64,000 nt of DNA from the NCBI RefSeq assembly GCF_905171775.1, contig NC_053492.1, positions 297,196,599 through 297,260,598 on the forward strand, read 5' to 3'. Shown one piece after another: positions 21,725-34,152 of the stretch. Position 1 is the first letter of the stretch. Each line of letters opens with the position of its first letter. The position numbers and the translations under genes were made by a program. The notes beneath the pieces are model-generated. The model was not told the DNA's origin. It made no database searches and was given only the letters and a program-made list of their open reading frames with translations. The stretch comes from Rana temporaria. Taxonomy: Eukaryota > Chordata > Amphibia > Anura > Ranidae.

Positions 21725-23270
21725 ATGCTTCTGCCATTCAAAAAACGATGAAGATATTATATTCCAGGTGGTAGGGGGTATTCAAAAAAAACATAGAGAG
21801 CCTCAAGATGGAATATGTTTTTTTTTTTTTTTTTGGTGGGGTCCTGTTATTTTAAATTGCCTGCTAAAGAAAATATGCCAGTCAAGCCAAGGCTGATGGT
21901 CTAGGCATCTATTATAGGATGGCAGAATTCTTTGCTAAAATAAAGATAAAGATTAGCTTTATAAAAAGCTAAAATAAAAAAGAAGCAGCAGCTTCCTTTG
22001 TTGTTATATATACACACACACTTTCAATCCACAGCTCTTCCTCTACAGTACTTTTTTTTTTGCCACTTTATGCCCCTATCCAGTCTAATGAACATCATCA
22101 TTTCACCCAATTCTGATGAGCCCAGACTGCCCTAGATCTGCCCAAGCTCGTGACTGGACAGTGAAAGCAGACGCAGTACAGTGATTAGCTCATCCCTCGT
22201 TTACTTGCCTTCTCTGCCTCTGGGCATATTTGTCATCCACCTGCAGGCTCTTTCTGCTGCTTTTTCCACTGACACTCCAGGAATAGGTAACAGGGACTGC
22301 AAGGAGCCGATATGTAGGCTGCATTCACATGGGTGTACAGCAAAGTGCATCCAGCCACGATCACTGCAGGTGACTGCTGGCTGTGCAAACAGGTATGAAC
22401 AGCTGTGTCATGAATTATCTCATGAAATTACACTTAAATGTTTTATGCAGAATTAAGTTATAAAAATATTAACAACTTTATCCGTGCCCATCAGTGTAGC
22501 CTCACCCATGTCCACCAACCAATGCAGCCTGCCCGTGTCTACCATTGCAGCCCGTGTCCAACATTGCAGCCTACCTGTGCCAGGGGAAGCGAGAAGAATT
22601 GCCAGCGAGAAGAATTGCCAGCAGGATGATCAGCGTGCAGAGGAACAACACAGCTTTCATTTTAATTGCAGTATGTTCCTGCCGCTCGCCATCACATACA
22701 GCCCCGCCTCCTGGCCCGGGAACTCTGATATATACGTCACACGTCCTGGGATTGGACGGGTGAGCCGTCTATTAAGGTCCCTGGACAAAGAGGAGGGGCT
22801 GTATGTGACGGCGAGTGTGGGGAACACACAGAAATTGAAATGAAAGCCGTGATCATCTGGCCACCTGCTCTCCTTTCTCTGCAATCACTGGGAGAACGGC
22901 TCCCATATAACCCCGCCTGCCGGCGGTGCTCACCCCCAGCTCCCAGGCAGCCATAGCACGCCAGCCCTCAAATTCCACTCGCAAAATGTGAGTGAAATTT
23001 TTGAGGGCTGCCTTAGAACGATAGCCTGCAGTGCCGCACGCATTCTGCTCCCATGGTCGACTTTGTTCGGGTTCGCAGGATCCGGCGCTGTGATTGTCCG
23101 AAACTTCGATTACATCATTTCCGCAGGTGCCGCCGGTCATGGCACAGGTCCTGCCGTTAATTCAGTGTGCATGCGCTGATGACATCGGTGGCAGCATATA
23201 TAGTAAATGTCTCCTAAATGGTGCAAGTTTAGGAGATATTTACAGTACCTAGAGGTAAACCTTACTATAG
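21725..23270. other. Intron repeats: imperfect tandem and inverted units
   Basis: 22480-22580 contains imperfect reiterations of a CAGCCTGCCCGTGTCyACCA-like word. 22690-22830 has inverted segments (CATCACATACAGCCCCGCCTC against GAGGGGCTGTATGTGACGG). 22940-23060 holds a CAGCCCTCAAATTCCACTCG / inverted GAGGGCTG pair. No coding gene recognised. Confidence 0.5.
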
Positions 23271-23279
23271 GCTTACTTT

Positions 23280-25690
23280 ACTTCCTCTTTAAAAGAACTA
23301 GGCCACAAACTCAGGGAATTGGCTCGCAGAGTTGAATATGACCAGGAAGGCAATCTACTGAGTAAAGAAATCCATAAGAGGTTTAAAGGGTTGTCTTTGA
23401 AGAACCAACAGAACCACTGAAATCCTACAGTGTTGACTTTAACATACAGGATAAACAGTGTGTGTGAGCAACACCCAGTACAATGGCCCTCACTAAAGTA
23501 GTGAAAAGCAAGCAGCTTCTGGAAAAGAAATAAGGCCAAAATTTGACCCTCGATCGAGAGTCCTCAAGGCCAAACATTTATCTAAACCCAACTGGAGAAA
23601 AAAATACAGGATTTGCCCCACGGAGCAGCTCTTGACGGCACCAAGTTTAGTATGCCGATAGAGCTTGCAAGAGTCAATTTCCCAGCTTTTAGCAGCATGG
23701 GAATAACCGCATCTTGACTCAACCGCCAAGCTGTCAAAAATTGAGAAGCAGGGTGGAACGACATTCCTTGGGACATAAGGTCTTGACAATCAGAAAGGGC
23801 CCAATTATAATCTGCCAGGGGAAACTGAAGCTTCTCCATAGGAGATAAAGTCCCTGGACTGGGTAACATCCAGGACTAGGCTTAGGTATTCTAGGTGACA
23901 AATCTAAACCAATATGAGCTTCTGGAGGTTTGGATCCATCCAAATCTTTACAGACTCCGCATCATACGTTAAACCTTAACTGACAGAAATTGTGCTGACT
24001 GTTTCCCTTAGTAAAAGGTTGTCTAGATATCCAACAATGAGAATTCCCTGGGAGCAGAGCAAATCCAGAAGAGGCGCCACCACCTTGTAAACATACGAGG
24101 TGCAGTGGAGAGATCAAAGGAAGAGCAACAAACTGATAACTTTGCACTCCCACTGCAAAAAACAGATAGCAGTGATATGCCGGAAAGATTGGAACATCCC
24201 TGATGTCCGTAGAGGCCAGAAAATCTCCCTTGTGTAGGGAACCATACCGAAGTTTTGCACTTGCAGTTATCTCCTAGGGAGATTCAAATCCAGAATGGGA
24301 CAAATGTTCTTTTGCCCTGCGGTGGAAAATACATTGAAATAAAAACCATGAAATCATTTTGGCTCCGAGACAGGGGTGATGATCCTTTGAAGGAGGAGTT
24401 TCTATAAAGCAACGAGATTAATGAATGGTTGGGTAAGTTCGACAGCATTGTGTGTCGAATTTTCTTAACTGAAAACGGCACTGTCCTCTCCTTATAGAAC
24501 AAGGACCTCAACAAGGGGCAGAGTAAAGTCAGGAAGAGACTCTGAAGGAGACATCTAGGGGGTTTGCTTATGGCCCCTGCGGTTAGAGGCCTCTTTTTAG
24601 CCAGATAGCTTTCCCAAAAACTCAGACACAGCTGCACCAAATTCCTCACTAGACAAATAGGACGAGGAAGGGGCACTTGAAGACGCAGAGGACACTGAGG
24701 CAAAACATACCATGTCAGAATCCATAGAAGGTGGGATGCAGACCCCCTCTCGACCATTAGCTGAAGGAGAGCCAGCAGATTCCAAAACCCCAGCTGCCCT
24801 GCAGGTTCGATCCACCGTGTCAGGAGAATCTCTTTAGGGATGCTAACAACAGATGTGGCAGCAGGGGACAGTGCCTTATATGCTCAGTCACCCTCAGTAG
24901 GGGTCTCAATGCATCCAGAGATTTCTTTGCCAGCTCTGTGTCCAGTTGCTGGGAATGGAGAGTAGTCCGATGTGTGGGAAGCTAGTCAAAATAGCATGCA
25001 CATGCGCAGAACTATTACCAAGAGAAAGGCTGTGCAGACGCCCTAGCATGTGCACTGAAAAGGTGCCAAATCCAAACAAATAACTGTACTGAGCTGCTTT
25101 CCATTTTTGGTTGCAACCCAAAAGAGCTGCAGCCAGTGCTCTGCATTACCCCAAATAGGCTTTAAGCACAGCAGCCTACTGGGAACCAAGGCAGGGCATA
25201 AATCTAACTTACCTGAATTCAGTTTCTTAGACCACCACATGAACAGTGGTAAACTTAATGGGGACAAGCCCCATGCAAATATTTGCCCTTTGGGTTTCAC
25301 CCCATAATTCACCCCACCTTCATGGACAGCTCTCCACTGGCTGATGGACCGCGGTCCTGGACCTGTATAGCACCCGGTGGCTAACTCAACACGATGCACT
25401 GTGTGCCAAGGTGAGCACTAGATGCAGTATCCAATGCATGAAGCAATATTAGAGGCTGGCCAGGAATTCTTCCGGCAGGGGGGCTGGTACTGTCCCCCTT
25501 CAAACTACAGAGGAGTTAACTGATCCATAAAGCTCCCGAGGGGTGGAAAACTAGAAATGTAGCAACTAGAGACTTGCCAGAGGAAATCCATTGAGAAAAT
25601 ATGCAGAAAGTGTAACAAGGTCAGAAGGAGAGAAGACGTCCATCACCCAAGGGTACTAGAGAAAACTAAAAGGCATTCTGGGATTTGGAG
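23280..25690 (-). pseudogene. DIRS copy 4, decayed but spanning most of the element
   Basis: In minus-strand order: a right-terminal piece GTCCATCACCCAAGGGTACT at about 25637, matching the DIRS inverted repeat. Then a leader and Gag-like stretch (24284-25400), RT (YQFVALPLISPLHLVCLQGG near 24.1 kb) and the recombinase N-terminal part (FLQLGLDKCLALRTLDRGS near 23.6 kb). It has many frameshifts and stops. The recombinase catalytic end is not seen. Confidence 0.8.
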
Positions 25691-26844
25691 AATTAAAGTA
25701 GGCCTGTCCTTACAGCTTTTACTATGCTTTTACATTGAATGCAAAAAGCCTTCTTCTTTATTAAATCACAGGATAAAAACATCCCCACCTCTTTTGGCTG
25801 AAACGCGTTTGCATTCTGTGATTTAATAAAGAAGATTGTACAAAGCCCACAGATGGGTGCTGGCTTTTGCATTTATTGGTTGGAAAGGTTTGCAGGAGCC
25901 TCAGCCATAGCACCTTTATATGCACATCGATATCGGATCCACTTGATAGAGCATGGTAAGTTTCCATTCTTGGAGAAGCTACACCCTTTGGTGAATGAAT
26001 TATCAGCCTGTGTCCTCTGTGGTATAATCAATAAATATATTTTTAGTAATTGCTGAATCGCTTCAATGTTACCACTGTCTTATTTAAAGCCAACTAGCTG
26101 ATTTCATGTACAGCATGAAATTATGCTATTCTCCATATTTTTCCCGGATACATTATCCACATTTGATAATAATTAGCTCAGATGTGTTACATGCTTTTAT
26201 CAAAAAACCTTAGTTTGTACTGGACTGTAAATCCTGATAATACAGCAAACTAAATAATGTGTTGCAACATGACAAATAAATGACTGTGTACAAAGGGATA
26301 CAGTATATAATTAACTTTAGGAAAGGCAGAATTCGCACAATACAAAATACACATTTCACTTTACAATCAGCATGCACAACACACATTTATTGCACTCAGA
26401 TATGAAGCACAATGATAGTAATGGGCACTGTCACAAACAAAAACACAAAGATAAATGCATGGATGAATATGGGAAATGTGTATAAAATTTCAAGGACAAG
26501 TCATATTGACAAAATTGTAGCGTCCTTGGCCCTGGCGATTATTGTAAATGCAATTTCAACTGGGATATTATATATACTGGAAAATAGTTGTAACCCAGCA
26601 ATAACCTTTATTAACGAGTCACCTATTCTTAACCTCAATCTAAAACTTAAAATCAAAACCTTAGCTGCTGTAAAATCTGTTTAATAAATTTAATTCAGAT
26701 ACAGGAGCTTTCGAACAGAACAAGATGGAATAAAGGAGGAAATTTTTTTCCAATGCACCTGTTCAGTAACTGCACTGAAACAGACTGCTGTCATTTGTTT
26801 GTTCTCCCTAAAATGGTACCCAACTGAGAATATAAGGCTGCACA
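25691..26844. other. Intron sequence with a small inverted repeat
   Basis: 25751-25836 contains TTCTTTATTAAATCACAG and its complement around a GAAACGCGTTTGC core. The rest, including 26412-26684, has only short ORFs without recognisable similarity. Confidence 0.45.
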
Positions 26845-27388
26845 CAGGGCCGGATTCCAGACAAGGCCAGGCCTCGGGGCGGCAGTGGGTGCAGGGGGCC
26901 GTGGCAACAGGGGGCAGGGATGGACTGGCCATCGGGACTACTGGGAGTTTCCCGGTGGGCTCAGCAGGCTGGTTACAGCAGCTGCCTAATCTGCATTGGA
27001 AGTCTGCGGCGATCTACCTGTCAATCGCCGACAGCTGGCGCCTGATGGGTAGATCGAGATTAAGCCAGCATGCAGAGTAGATGGACGAGAAGAGAGGAGA
27101 GGCAGCCGGGGAGCAGAGTGACATGAGAGAGAACGTATTACACATGCTTCCTGTGCTACTCTACATGCTGGCTGGTAAACAATGTGCCCCATAATGTGCA
27201 ATGTGCCCTGATGTGCCATGTGCTCGTGCCCTGATGTGCTATGTTCCCTGATGTGAAATGTGCCCCGTGCTCTGATGTGTCACAATGTGCCAAGCCCTGA
27301 TGTGCTGAGCTCTGTACCGTGCACTAATGTGCACTGTACCCTGATGTGTTGTGCCCTGGGCCGGTCTGGATGAAGGCCCCCTTTGTAA

Positions 27389-27437
<49 letters not shown>

Positions 27438-27501
27438 GGGGGGGGGGGGTGGCATTGAAGGACCTGGTCTTGGGGCGGCAAAGGGAGTAAATCCGGGCCT
27501 G
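26845..27501. mobile_element. Non-autonomous hAT element carrying simple repeats
   Basis: Begins CAGGGCCGGATTCCAGAC and ends TAAATCCGGGCCTG, with a perfect direct repeat GCTGCACA on both sides (26837-26844, 27502-27509). It contains an imperfect CCTGATGTGC-type tandem (27180-27360), a (GT)n tract and a G run. Confidence 0.9.
27391..27449. repeat. (GT)22 microsatellite followed by G15
   Basis: About 22 GT dinucleotides (27391-27434) run directly into about 15 G residues. It is internal to the hAT element. Length is likely to be polymorphic. Confidence 0.95.
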
Positions 27502-27821
27502 GCTGCACATCAAAATTAACTGTCAAATATGTCATTTCGATGTGCATGAATGGTGACTCTTATATGTGTATTTATGAATGCCAAATACAAGGTATATCCT
27601 TTGAAAGAGATACCAAATGTGAGCTTAACCTTTGTAGAATGTTTTATGCAGCAAGTTAAAATTATGTTAAAATGGTCAGTAAATTAACTAAACACTAAAG
27701 TTAGATATTAGTTAGATTAGTTAAGGGTTGCTGATAACGTAAAGGAACTTTTTCATAGCTGCTCCAGTATGGCGGATACAATGAAGTTCACCACTACACC
27801 ATTTTGTTTATGACACTGTAC

Positions 27822-27932
27822 CTCTGTCTGGAGAATTAAGTAATGTTGCGGAAGAGGTGGAGAGTCGCTTGTTAATAACGGGATCAACATGTTTCGAAAG
27901 GTTCATTGTTGAAACTGACCTCCTTTCTGGAT
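27822..27932 (-). CDS. map7: MAP7 exon: STMNLSKHVDPVI block
   Basis: This 111-nt exon lies between acceptor GTTTTAG and donor GTACAG. Two bases complete the Asp codon begun in the previous exon, 36 codons follow, and one base is left over. It encodes RRSVSTMNLSKHVDPVINKR and then SATLLNSPDR, almost identical to the corresponding serine-rich segment of vertebrate MAP7. It lies just downstream of the hAT element at 26845-27501 and is otherwise isolated by introns of 4.7 kb (5' side) and 8.7 kb (3' side). Confidence 0.96.
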
Positions 27933-28496
27933 CTAAAACAAATGGAAATATTGCTAATTGGCAGCATTTCAATAGGTATTCCAGTAAGGGAAAACTAGGT
28001 ATGCGAGTACGGTTTCTAAACCTTCTCTGTAAAAGATCTGATTAGAGCACTCCAGTCAGACTAGCCGTTAAAATACCATCAGCAGGGAAGACAGCAAAAA
28101 TACTAAAGTTGGGTTACTACATAGAAAATTGTTGCATGGTACCAATTTGATCCAACAACTGTTTAGTTCACCATGACCCCCATCAATTAATTAATTTTTA
28201 AACAATACACAAATTTATATTCTTAATTAAAAAGACTGGGGAAAAAAAAAAGGATGAAACACAAAATGTGGCATATGTAAATAAGCCTGGGAACTTCGTC
28301 AACCAGCACTTCGTCAATCAGCTTCTACTATTAACCAGTGACTTTCTATCACAGTGATGGGCCAACAGTGGAATGCAAAAGGGACTCTCGAATAGGGAAA
28401 GGGGTTAACATTTGCATACCAGAGTACCCTGGTATTCAGGTCACTAAGGTGCTCTAGAAGAAAGCAGACAATGCATGCAGACACCTCTAGGGTCTT

Positions 28497-29077
28497 ATGC
28501 CACGTACACACGATCGTTTTTCGACATGAAAAAAACAACGTTTTTTAAAAATGTCATTTAAAACGATCGTGTGTGGGCTTCACATCATTTTCCGGGTTCT
28601 GAAAAACGCCAAAAAAAAAAAATTCAAACATGCTGCATTTTTTAACAACAACGTTTTAAACAATGTAGTTTTCGGGTTGTAAAAAAATGATCGTGTGTGG
28701 GCTAAAACGACGTTAAAAACCTGCGCATGCTCAGAAGCAAGTTATGAGACAGGAGCGCTCGTTCTGGTAAAACTACCGTTCGTAATGGTGTAAGCACAAT
28801 CATGACGCTGTTACAGACAGAAAAGCGCAAATCGTATTTTACTAACACAAAATCAGCTAAAGCAGCCCCAAGGGTGGCGTCATCCGAATGGAACTTCCCC
28901 TTTATAGTGCCGTCATACGTGTTGTATGTCACCGCGCTTTGCTAGAGCATTTTTTAAAAACGATTGTGTGTGGGAAACATCGTTTTAATGATGAAGTTGG
29001 AAAAAAATTAAAAAATTTCTAGATGCTGAAAAACAACGTTTTTTTCATGCCGAAAAACGATCGTGCGTATGCGGCAT
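28497..29077. repeat. Palindromic repeat with GTACACACGATCG ends
   Basis: The left end ATGCCACGTACACACGATCG pairs with the right end CGATCGTGCGTATGCGGCAT. Internally it repeats ACGATCGTGTGTGGGCTT and AAAACGTTTT words. The same family is at 33652-34152, sharing GCTCAGAAGCAAGTTATGAG and CTTCCCCTTTATAGTGCCGT. Confidence 0.85.
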
Positions 29078-29172
29078 CACTCCACTGTACCAATGAAAAT
29101 TTACTTTACCTGGCAGCCAAATGATTGTTGTCTTTAAATGCTTTTCTTTTTTACCTCCAAATTAATCAATAA

Positions 29173-29562
29173 GGCCCTCTTCACACTGGGGTGTCCGCGG
29201 CATCGGTGGTAAAGCGCCGCTATTTTTAGCGGCGCTTTACCATCGTATTTGCAGGGGTATTCTGCGCTTTTAAGCCCCGCTAGCGACTGAGAAAGGGTTA
29301 AAACCACCGCAAAGCTTTGCCGGCGGTATAGCCGCGATGACCATTGATTTCAATGGGCAGGAGAGGTGGAGAAGCGGTATACACACCACTCCAAAGATGC
29401 TGCTAGCAGGACTTTTTTTACCATCCTGCCAGCACACCGCTCCAGTGTGAAAGCCCTCGGGGCTTTCACACTGGAAAGACAGTAGCGGATCTTTCAGGGC
29501 GCTTTGCAGGTGCTATTTTTAGCGTTATGGCGCCTGCAAAGCGCCCCAGTGTGAAAGGGGTG
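29173..29562. mobile_element. Harbinger-like MITE with TAA duplication
   Basis: Left GGCCCTCTTCACACTGGGG, right CCCCAGTGTGAAAGGGGTG, flanked by TAA (29170-29172, 29563-29565). Internal AGCGGCGCTTTACC and AGCGCCCC arms make it almost wholly palindromic. Confidence 0.88.
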
Positions 29563-29565
29563 TAA

Positions 29566-30935
29566 AAATTGTAACCAAACAGCTCAATTTTCACCGAACC
29601 TCAGATACCGATTCCAAAAAGTCTCTAGTTTATCTAGGTATTGTGCTGCTTACTTTAGAGATGCATATATTAGCATATTGAAATCACAGTTAATTTCTTT
29701 ACGCCAATTTGGCTTTTTAGTAATAAATGCATGTAACAATTAACAATTTCTTATCTGCACAAAACAAATGTGCATTTATTATGTTTTTTGAAAAAGGTGA
29801 CTTATCCTTTAAAGGATAAGTTCACTTTTCATAACACGTTACAGCCATATTCAGGGTGTAACATGTTCTAAATGAACCGGTCCCCATGCCCCCCTCATGA
29901 TCTCCGCTGTGACAAAAGACCGGGGATCTTCTCCTCTTGTCTGCGGCCAAAATTCAAAAAAGACATGGGCAGGTGGGCTGTAAATGGAAAAACTACAAGC
30001 ATATGTCGGCTTGAAGTTTCCAATAAATTGCAACTGTGCTGTGAGCGCTGTAGAGGTTTATTGAGTCTTGAATGTATCGGCCTCCTCGTAGTACGAGGAA
30101 GCCAATAAACTGACAGATCTGCAAGAGACCTGCATGGCATCAGCGATCTGGTACAATGCTTTACAGGTTTCCAAAACAAAAAAGAATAAGTGCACTTTTT
30201 TATGCAAAAAGATGTGCATTTATAATTTATCTCTTTTTTAACTCTTTTCTGATACATATTAACATCATCACAAAATTACTTATCAATTGGAAGAGTGTCC
30301 AAATGTTTGTATATGCCACACTTTATGTTTAAATCTTTTTGCCAATCTGTAAATTCATTAAGCGGTAACTATACAATAAATTGCAGAAAAAGTCTGAGTT
30401 TACATTTTTGTTCTGGAAAATGAACATAGTATATAATTTAGCTAGTAGTATTTTAGCTTAGTCTGCACACCTGAAGGCTCCTACTGACCCAGAGAAGAGC
30501 TGTAGATATGGGACAAACAACTTTTTATTAAAGCTCCATTCCAGGGTGACTAGAACAACCACAATGACAACACAATGCAGAAAAAACAACACACAATGCA
30601 GAAGGAAAAAACAAATAGAGAAAGACTAAATAACATTTAATGCAAACTTTTACAATAACAAAAACTTTTGCAGTTTTTGTGCAATTTTCCACACAATTAT
30701 ACTACATAAGGCTACTTCCATTTCAATATACGCTACCAAATATGAAATACCTTTCACAGACCAAGCATATGGACTGTTGCCACAGGTTTGGACTATACAC
30801 TGTATAAAACTTATGTAACCCCTTTAAAATCAATACTATTATAAAGCTGTGAGTGGTTACAAAACAGGTTCTATTTCACAAATTCACAAAAGCAGAGGTA
30901 AGGGAAGAAGGGTCACAAAACAGTGGTGTAAGTAC
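29566..30935. other. Intron sequence without a recognised gene
   Basis: A/T-rich. Short ORFs on both strands (for example 29895-30257 minus) show no recognisable domain. Confidence 0.45.
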
Positions 30936-30938
30936 CAC

Positions 30939-31022
30939 CTCTTCTAACATAACCCTTGGCTTGGAAACGAAGAGCCAGGTCAGAAAAATCGATATTGGTG
31001 AAAGATGAGTCAACAAAGTAAC
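30939..31022 (-). CDS. map7: Candidate alternative (cassette) exon of MAP7
   Basis: On the minus strand a good pyrimidine tract ending TTTCTAG (acceptor at 31023-31024) is followed by 27 full codons, GYFVDSSFTNIDFSDLALRF and so on, with no stop. Entering with two bases and leaving with one, it fits exactly between the neighbouring exons (32602-32719 and 27822-27932) without shifting the frame. Two donors are possible: GTGGTA after 30939 or GTACTT after 30936 (84 or 87 nt). Both are non-consensus. Without splicing, the frame stops seven codons on, so an alternative terminal exon is also possible. I do not recognise the peptide. No transposon similarity is evident. Confidence 0.45.
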
Positions 31023-31233
31023 CTAGAAACAGAACATGCAGAAATGAAGTAAAGAAGAAAAAAGGTAAAATAAAAGGTTTGTAGCTGAAGATGAGATGGA
31101 AAGAGCAATGAATTTACAGTACCAGCTAAGCACTTGTTGCAGTTCTCATAAGTTTACCATTCACATACTAACAATAGGAAATGTACACTAAAGGAACATG
31201 ACAAATCAGATTTATGTAAAAACTGGTGCCAAC

Positions 31234-31655
31234 TTAAAGGGGTTGTAAAGGTAAAAAAATGTTCCCTAAATAGCTTCCTTTACCTTTATGCAGTCCTCCT
31301 TCGCTTACCTCATCCTTCCATTTTGCTTTTAAAATGTCCTTATTTCTTCTGAGAAATCCTCACTTCCTGTTCTGTCTGTAACTACACACCGTAATGCAAC
31401 ACTTTCTCCCTGGTGTGGAGAAAGCCTTTTGAGGGGGGAGGGGGCGAGCAGGATGGTCAGGACACTCTCTACTTTGCATATAGAGAAAGGAGAGTTGTGT
31501 GGAGTTACAGACAGAAGAACAGGAAGTGAGGATTTCTCAGAAGAAATAAGGACATTTAAAAGCAAAATGGAAGGATGAGGTAAGTGAAGGAGGACTGCAC
31601 TAAGGTAAAGGAAGCTATTTAGGGAAAACATTTTTTACCTTTACAACCCCTTTAA
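31234..31655. repeat. MITE with TTAAAGGGGTTGTAAAGG ends
   Basis: The left end TTAAAGGGGTTGTAAAGG pairs with the right end CCTTTACAACCCCTTTAA. The inner arms (GAGAAATCCTCACTTCCTGT and its complement) make it palindromic. A second copy lies at 42341-42818. Confidence 0.88.
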
Positions 31656-31809
31656 GCACTGTACAGGTAAAACACATTATACTTGCTCTATTGTGAAGTA
31701 GAACAGTACCTTGAATATTTTATCTGTATAGCACCAATACCACGGCATTACCCCCAATTATCACCATTTAATGTAAATGGCATCACAACAATTTAGCAAT
31801 CTTATGGCA

Positions 31810-32190
31810 TATGCACACTGAAGCTCAGAGGAGCTCAAAGAAGTGGCTCCTCCAGGCTTTTGAGGTTTTTTTTCTGCCTAGAAACTCCCCTCCATGTTAG
31901 CCAATGTGTCCATGCACACTTTGGCTTTTTCAGACATATGCTCTTACAGGCAGAAAAACCCCCCCACCAAATGCACGTTTTTGAGAGGAGCTAGTGCCTC
32001 AAAGAGTCCAAAAAAAGTATGTTCCAGCATTATGTTTTGTCTACACAGTGGTTAAGAAAATACTATCTAGGAGGGTTGTGAAAAAAAAAACACACTTATG
32101 CTCAAAAGGAGCGATTGAAGGAGCTCAATAAAAAATGTGCACAAGAAAACAAAAAAAGCACAAGCTGCAGTGTGCATGAGCCCGTAATTA
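31810..32190. repeat. Partial palindromic repeat, TGCACACTGAAGC family
   Basis: Left TATGCACACTGAAGCTCAGA, right GCAGTGTGCATGAGCCC. Related to the GGCCTCATGCACACT repeats at 44487-45674. Ends not resolved. Confidence 0.55.
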
Positions 32191-32213
32191 CAGGGCTGTA
32201 CTATACTATATAG

Positions 32214-32349
32214 CAATGATGGCGAACCTCGGCACCCCAGATGTTTTGGAACTACATTTCCCATGATGCTCATGCACTCTGCAGTGTAGTAGAGCATTGT
32301 GGGAAATGTAGTTCCAAAACATCTGGGGTGCCAAGGTTCGCCATTACTG
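32214..32349. mobile_element. 136-bp hAT-type MITE with 8-bp duplication
   Basis: Nearly perfect palindrome: CAATGATGGCGAACCTCGG, then AACTACATTTCCCATGATGC and the inverted counterparts. It is flanked by CTATATAG (32206-32213, 32350-32357). It lies about 250 bp from the MAP7 exon at 32602-32719, on its 3' side in transcript order. Confidence 0.92.
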
Positions 32350-32601
32350 CTATATAGAGTACGAGGCAAAACGTATCCAACAGCGTGACAAAAAGGCTGA
32401 TACAGTTCCCAGCTAATTTTACCAAGCTGAATAAAAAACACCCACAGTGACACTCTTAAATATCCAGAAAGAGTGCAAAGACCTGGAACGTGCAGCAACT
32501 AATCAGCAAACTTCTTTCATTTTTCCAACCGCCAAATCCAATAAAAAGCTGATCGATAGCAATGGACATGGTTCTGGCAGTCTGGCTTTATTCTGTTTTA
32601 C

Positions 32602-32719
32602 CTGAGTTACTTATACTTGGGTTGCTTTGCAGAGAGCCTCCCCAAGACCATCTGTTGTTCTTCTGTCTTGGCTTCTGACTCCTTTGTATTGTACGCTTCA
32701 CTACTGCTTCATGGCGTTC
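32602..32719 (-). CDS. map7: MAP7 exon: end of the binding helix and WSWGG motif
   Basis: This 118-nt exon begins on a codon boundary after TTTTGAAG and ends one base into a codon before GTAAAA. It encodes 39 residues. It starts ERHEAVVKRT, continuing the helix of the previous exon, and then carries QRSQKPRQKNNRWSWGGSL, the conserved tail of the microtubule-binding domain. It ends in a Ser/Asn-rich linker. Phase 1 at its 3' edge fits both the next constitutive exon (27822-27932) and the candidate cassette exon near 30939-31022. Confidence 0.96.
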
Positions 32720-33651
32720 CTTCAAAAGAAAAACACAACAAAGCTAGCCGACAGCCTGAAGAAAAGTGATCAGCAGTAGAAATGTGAAGACATATGCTTA
32801 CTACACACATTTGTACAAGTCTTTTTATTGGAAACACAGTAATGAGCACAAAAATATGTTCGAGATGTGTCCGAGATGTTACAAAACAATATGATTTTTG
32901 TACTCACCTTAATATCCTTTTCTTGCTGTCCACTGAGGGACACAGGACATCATATACTTTAGGGTTATACTGTCGCCTATGGGAGGACTGGGCACTGTCA
33001 AACTCAAAAATCTGTAGACCAGGATAACCCCTCTTACAACCAGCATGCCTCAGTTTGTAGCAAGCAGTACCAGGCGCATGACTGTAAACATAGAGGGGTG
33101 GGACCTGGAACCTTTAATGGACAAGAAAAGGATTTTACAGTGGGTACAAAAAAGGAATTTGGAATTTGCTGTGAATTCTATATATTAGGGAAGAGTACAG
33201 GACACAGGCATATTATTCCTACACTATGGGTTATAGGCTTGTACCTTTAGGTGATTAGACAACAGCAAGGTTTTGAATTGACCCCCATTAGAGAGTAAAC
33301 AAGAACAGTTAGGGAAGGTGTCCTGTACTTCAAGATATGGAATTCAGATGCAAGTCTAAATTCCTATTATGCTAATCCCACAGTACAAGACACAGGACTC
33401 TTATTCATACATCACGGGACATACCCAAGCAATGAATACAAAGGATGGGCAACTACTAGGTAAACGGAACTATGCCAACAAGCCCGAAAACCAATTGGGG
33501 TCAAGGACCCAAGTTCAGAGTGCTGCTGAAAGAACCTTGCGGCCAAAAGCTGCATGCGCATAAGATTGGACACCACCACAACCTGGCAAAGCTTTGAGAA
33601 AGTATGAAGAGAAGACTAGGTGGAAGCCTTACAGTTGGGCAACAGAGGCTT

Positions 33652-34152
33652 ATGCCACGTACACACGAAAAATTCAGTTTTTAAAATGGTCATTAAAAAC
33701 GATCGTGTGTAGGCTTCCAGAGCATTTTACTCGACGTGAAAAATGGGCGTGTGTAGGCTTTAACGACGGAAAAAAAAGTGCATGCTCAGAAGCAAGTTAT
33801 GAGACGGGAGCACTTGTTCTGGTAAAACTAGCGTTTGTAATGGAGATAGCACATTCGTCACGCTGTAACAGACTGAAAAGCACGAAGACTGAAAAGCGCG
33901 AAGACTGAAAAGCGCGAATGGTCTCTCACCAAACTTTTACCAACACAAAATCAGCAAAAGCACCCCAAAGGATGGCGCATCTGAATGGAACTTCCCCTTT
34001 ATAGTGCCGTCGTACATGTTGTACGTCAACGCGCTTTGCTCGAGCATTTTTTTTTCACGATCGTGTGTATGCAAGGCAGGCTTGACAATAATCACGTCAA
34101 GAAAAACGTTGTTTTTTCTAAAACATTAAAAATGGTCCTGTGTACACGGGCT
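33652..34152. repeat. GTACACACGA palindromic repeat inside DIRS copy 2
   Basis: Same family as 28497-29077. It starts ATGCCACGTACACACGA and ends GTGTACACGGGC. It contains a short local triplication of GACTGAAAAGC (33878-33917). Confidence 0.8.

Noticed and set aside
22181..23180. Several 60-119-codon ORFs
   Set aside because: They sit in inverted and imperfect tandem repeats, with no splice structure or recognisable domain.
27239..27547. A His/Thr-rich minus-strand ORF
   Set aside because: Translation of the (GT)n tract and neighbouring tandem repeat.
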